Shown here: one piece after another, positions 35,125-37,649 of the stretch | How positions within the stretch are numbered: the first letter of the stretch is position 1 | How the letters are laid out: each line of letters starts with the position of its first letter | NCBI GenBank assembly: GCA_001783715.1 | Contig: MFNF01000017.1 | Location: 83,366-121,014, forward strand | Source of the DNA: Candidatus Lambdaproteobacteria bacterium RIFOXYD2_FULL_56_26 | GTDB lineage: Bacteria > SAR324 > XYD2-FULL-50-16 | Direction: 5' to 3' | Length of the DNA: 37,649 nucleotides | Notes under the pieces: model-generated | What the model was told of the DNA's origin: nothing | Seen by the model: only the letters and a program-made list of their open reading frames with translations | Databases searched by the model: none | Program-made: the position numbers and the translations under genes

Positions 35125-36909
35125 ATGCCCCTAGACCTGACGAAACTGAACCAAGACCAACTGGTTTGGTATGCCAAGCTCTTGATTTCCGTGGTGCTTG
35201 CGGATGAACAAATTGCTGCCTCGGAAGTGAAGTTCATCAAAGGCATCCTCAGGCATGTGGAGGACCAAGGGCTGCAAAAGAGCTTGGTCAACATGCTGGA
35301 AACCCGCCAGATTCCGACCTTGGAACAACCCAAGGGGCTGGACAAGTTCCAGCTGGCCGAGATCCTCACCCAATTGATCGAAATTTGTATCTCCGACCTG
35401 GATTTCCAAAAAAAGGAAGAAAACCTGATCCGCAAGGCGGCTAGGGTCTTTGACTTCCACGACATGTACACCCGGGATTTGATCCTCTGGGGCCAGGACG
35501 GGCTGATGGCCAAGGCGGCCCAGCAGAAATTGGTCTCCAAGAAGATCAACGACGAGGAATTTATCGTCCCGGTCGCCAAGCTGGATACGGAGCAAAAAAA
35601 GTGGTACATCGACGTGATCGTTGCCGCTTTGATTTTGGAAGGCATTGAAGAGGAACGGGAGAAGGACCTGCTCAAAAAGATGATCCTCTCCACCCCTTCG
35701 AGGGAGGAGCAGTTTTTGCTGCGCAACCATGTGCAGATGAAGCACCGTCCGCCGCTCAAACGTCCGCCCAAGATGCCCGAAGAGCTGTTGGTGATGATCT
35801 TCATGGAGGTGATCCAGATTTTCACTCGCCAAGGGGACATCGGCTACCACGGCAGCCAGCTGCTCAAACTTCTGGCTGACCTCTCCAGGATGTCCACCAA
35901 GGCCTATACGGACGTGATGGACTGGGCCAACCGGCTGATCCTGTGGAAACTCAAACGCAAAACCCTGGTGGCCAACGTGCGGCTCAACACCTCCTTGGAG
36001 GACCAGGAGGCGGAATCTCGAGGGTTGCTGGTCATCCATCCACAACTCAATTCGGTCCAGGTACGCAAGGTCAAGTGTTTTGTCTGCAACAGCCCGGCGG
36101 AATTCAACTACTACCAGCTCAAACAAAACAGCCAAAAGCCCAGCCAAAATATCTTCCAGATCCCCACCTACAAAGAGGCCAACGAAGGCTTTCAGTTCGT
36201 GGACTTTAATCTGGTCAAGGTGACGGTCTGCCCGACCTGCTATTTCAGCTCGACCAGCCGCAACCAGTTTCATGTCTCCGAAAAGGACAAAACCCCGGTG
36301 GAAATCGCCAACCCCAAGTTCCACGAACAGTGGGTGGAAGGGAAACAGAAGCGGGAAGACCAACTGGGGGACCGGAAAAATGAGGTCTTGGACATCTATC
36401 GGTCCGAGCCGACCGTGCTCTTGACCTACGATTTTGCCGTCGAGGCGGGCTTGGCGCTCGCCCAAAGCAGTGGTTCCATCTTGTGGCAGTGGCAGGTGAT
36501 CCTGTTGCGGCTGACCCAAGCGGAGATCCTGCTCACCGTTAAACGGGTGGACGAGGCGCACAACAAACTGAGAACGGCGATGAGCGAGGCGGAGCGCCTG
36601 TTCATCAACAGTACCGACCAATCGATGGGCTTTCGGACCGGGCGGTTTTTGCTGGTCGCCAACCTGTACTTGCAGGACGAAAAAAATGCCATGCAGTACT
36701 ATGATTTTTTCGTGCGGTTCAAACAAGACAAGCTGGACTTTGTTACCAACGAGATCAAGGCGGAATTCAACCGTTACTTCACCGAAACTCATCAGATATG
36801 GGACCGCCGGGAGAGTTACGGCAAGGCCGAACTAGAGGGATTCCACCTGAAGAAATTCAAACGAGAAGGCAAGGCGGAAGGGGAAGAAGGCACTCCAAAC
36901 CCAGGGTAA
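35125..36909 (+). CDS. TerB-like repeat protein with DUF2225-type zinc region
   Basis: 594 aa, cytoplasmic. Two to three TerB-like helical units fill about residues 5-110, 153-200 and 215-260 (YAKLLISVVLADEQIAASEVKFI and its counterpart YIDVIVAALILEGIEEEREKDLL). TerB-type folds bind metal or calcium through acidic residues. A DUF2225-like part follows: CFVC (C318/C321) and CPTC (C369/C372) flank a stretch with FQFVDFNLVKV, making a zinc ribbon. The C-terminal 190 residues are helical, TPR-like, with AEILLTVKRVDEAHNKLRTAMSEAERL. Function unknown. ATG 35125 has AAAGG 7 nt upstream; an in-frame ATG at 35071 gives a basic, unsupported extension. The SDR gene starts 3 bp after the stop. Confidence 0.75.
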   Translation: MPLDLTKLNQDQLVWYAKLLISVVLADEQIAASEVKFIKGILRHVEDQGLQKSLVNMLETRQIPTLEQPKGLDKFQLAEILTQLIEICISDLDFQKKEENLIRKAARVFDFHDMYTRDLILWGQDGLMAKAAQQKLVSKKINDEEFIVPVAKLDTEQKKWYIDVIVAALILEGIEEEREKDLLKKMILSTPSREEQFLLRNHVQMKHRPPLKRPPKMPEELLVMIFMEVIQIFTRQGDIGYHGSQLLKLLADLSRMSTKAYTDVMDWANRLILWKLKRKTLVANVRLNTSLEDQEAESRGLLVIHPQLNSVQVRKVKCFVCNSPAEFNYYQLKQNSQKPSQNIFQIPTYKEANEGFQFVDFNLVKVTVCPTCYFSSTSRNQFHVSEKDKTPVEIANPKFHEQWVEGKQKREDQLGDRKNEVLDIYRSEPTVLLTYDFAVEAGLALAQSSGSILWQWQVILLRLTQAEILLTVKRVDEAHNKLRTAMSEAERLFINSTDQSMGFRTGRFLLVANLYLQDEKNAMQYYDFFVRFKQDKLDFVTNEIKAEFNRYFTETHQIWDRRESYGKAELEGFHLKKFKREGKAEGEEGTPNPG

Positions 36910-36912
36910 AAT

Positions 36913-37584
36913 ATGGACAGGGTTTTGATCACCGGGGCCAGCCGGGGTATCGGCAGGGAATTGGTTGAGCAGTTTGCCGCCCTGGGCTGGGAGGTGTATG
37001 CCGCCCTCAGGACCCCGATGGGCACTCCCTTTCCCCCAGGGGTGGTCCCCTTGGAACTGGACCTCAAGGACCCCGCCAGCCCGGCCCGGATGTCCAAGGC
37101 CCTGAAGGGCAAGCCCTTGGACTTGCTTTGGAACAATGCCGGGCTGTACGGATTGGGGGCTTCAAGGATCGGGGAGATCGACCCCCAGGAATGGCAGGAG
37201 GTCTTGACCGTCAACAGCCTGGGCCCCTTGTTGGTGACCCAAGCCCTGTTGCCCAACCTCAAGTTGGGCCAAAAAAAATGGGTGGTTGCCACCTCCAGTA
37301 CCATGGGTAGCATCGGCGAAAATACCTCCGGCGGTTCTTATGCCTACCGGGCCAGCAAGGCGGCGCTCAATAGCACCGTCAAAAGTCTGGCCCAAGACCT
37401 GGGTCCATCGGGGTTTACCTGTGTCGCTTTTTGCCCCGGATGGGTCAAAACCGACATGGGCGGGACCTCGGCCCCCCTGGAAGCCAAAACCTCGGTTGCC
37501 GGGTTGATCCAACAATGTTTGAGCCTGACACGGCGGGACAATGGTCGGTTCCTCAATTGGCAGGGCCGGGAAATCCCCTGGTAG
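36913..37584 (+). CDS. Short-chain dehydrogenase/reductase
   Basis: 223-aa classical SDR. Cofactor motif TGASRGIG (7-14), NNAG (74-77), structural N101, catalytic S133 region (ATSSTMGS) and Y145-x-x-x-K149 (YRASK). PGWVKTDMGG follows, as in the C-factor/CsgA-like subgroup of short SDRs (about 220-240 aa). R11 in the glycine loop and R33 after beta2 suggest NADP(H). The substrate cannot be told. It lies 3 bp after the TerB-DUF2225 gene and is probably co-transcribed with it. Confidence 0.88.
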   Translation: MDRVLITGASRGIGRELVEQFAALGWEVYAALRTPMGTPFPPGVVPLELDLKDPASPARMSKALKGKPLDLLWNNAGLYGLGASRIGEIDPQEWQEVLTVNSLGPLLVTQALLPNLKLGQKKWVVATSSTMGSIGENTSGGSYAYRASKAALNSTVKSLAQDLGPSGFTCVAFCPGWVKTDMGGTSAPLEAKTSVAGLIQQCLSLTRRDNGRFLNWQGREIPW

Positions 37585-37649
37585 GGCCTAGATAGTGTGG
37601 TCACGAGATTGACAATTCGATAAAATGCTGTCATGCCCCACTTATCAAA
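37585..37649. other. Terminal 65 bp, no gene recognised
   Basis: A consensus -35 (TTGACA, 37609-37614) has no matching -10 at 16-18 bp. TGACA/TGTCA (37610-37614 and 37629-37633) form an inverted repeat with a 14-bp gap. The promoter or operator of a gene beyond the window is possible. Confidence 0.25.

Noticed and set aside
35131-36792. 553-aa open frame on the minus strand opposite the TerB-DUF2225 gene
   Set aside because: Compositionally biased (H, Q, L, V, G) with no motif; the plus strand has paired CxxC motifs and a ribosome-binding site.
37609-37637. Promoter at the right end starting from a consensus TTGACA
   Set aside because: No acceptable -10 at 16-18 bp spacing (CATGCC at 17), so only the -35-like hexamer is real.

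Overview
The window reads as chromosomal DNA of a motile, Gram-negative bacterium, most likely a proteobacterium or a deltaproteobacterial/SAR324-like relative. The evidence is an outer-membrane barrel candidate next to a LolCDE/LolA-type exporter, lipoprotein and Sec signals, GshB, TrxC, NDH-2, three chemoreceptors, two hybrid histidine kinases and an HD-GYP protein. The lineage is inferred from gene content only. The DNA is GC-rich, favours TTG for leucine, and uses TTG and GTG starts freely (hemerythrin, gshB, rhodanese fusion, several overlapping genes). I see no rRNA, tRNA, CRISPR array, transposase or integrase.

Layout. (1) 1-3.7 kb: a Cys-rich lipoprotein, a half-size UPF0016/GDT1 membrane protein, a double-HD (HD-GYP) phosphodiesterase, a protein with a C-terminal J-domain, and a single-domain hemerythrin. 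(2) 3.7-13.5 kb, minus strand: a sensory block. A likely operon runs 7TMR-DISM hybrid kinase > gamma-glutamylcyclotransferase-like > ODP-type di-iron beta-lactamase-fold protein > soluble histidine kinase (the last pair overlaps by 4 bp). Upstream of it lie a multi-PAS protein with no output domain and a CZB-type chemoreceptor. (3) 13.7-18.8 kb, plus: a five-gene unit with an outer-membrane beta-barrel candidate, an ABC ATPase, two FtsX/LolC-like permeases and a LolA-like periplasmic protein, several stop/start codons overlapping. (4) 18.8-21.8 kb: redox and sulfur genes, namely a rhodanese-rubrerythrin fusion, trxC, an FmdB-type zinc ribbon and alanine dehydrogenase, with well-formed sigma70 promoters, dyads and a strong terminator. 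(5) 21.8-30 kb: a second sensory block (single-domain response regulator, 1027-aa hybrid kinase with HPt, Cache-type chemoreceptor, a three-gene DsrE/F/H-like cluster, a short chemoreceptor). (6) 30-37.6 kb, plus: a large periplasmic protein ending in Sel1 repeats, gshB, NDH-2, a TerB-DUF2225 protein and a short-chain dehydrogenase.

Common themes are oxygen/redox sensing (hemerythrin, ODP, rubrerythrin-like, thioredoxin, DsrE-like proteins, glutathione enzymes) and signal transduction without a local CheA/CheW core. The most interesting candidate system is the ODP + soluble kinase pair facing a hemerythrin. Next are the self-contained Lol-like export operon and two promoters whose -35/-10 spacers are filled by dyads.
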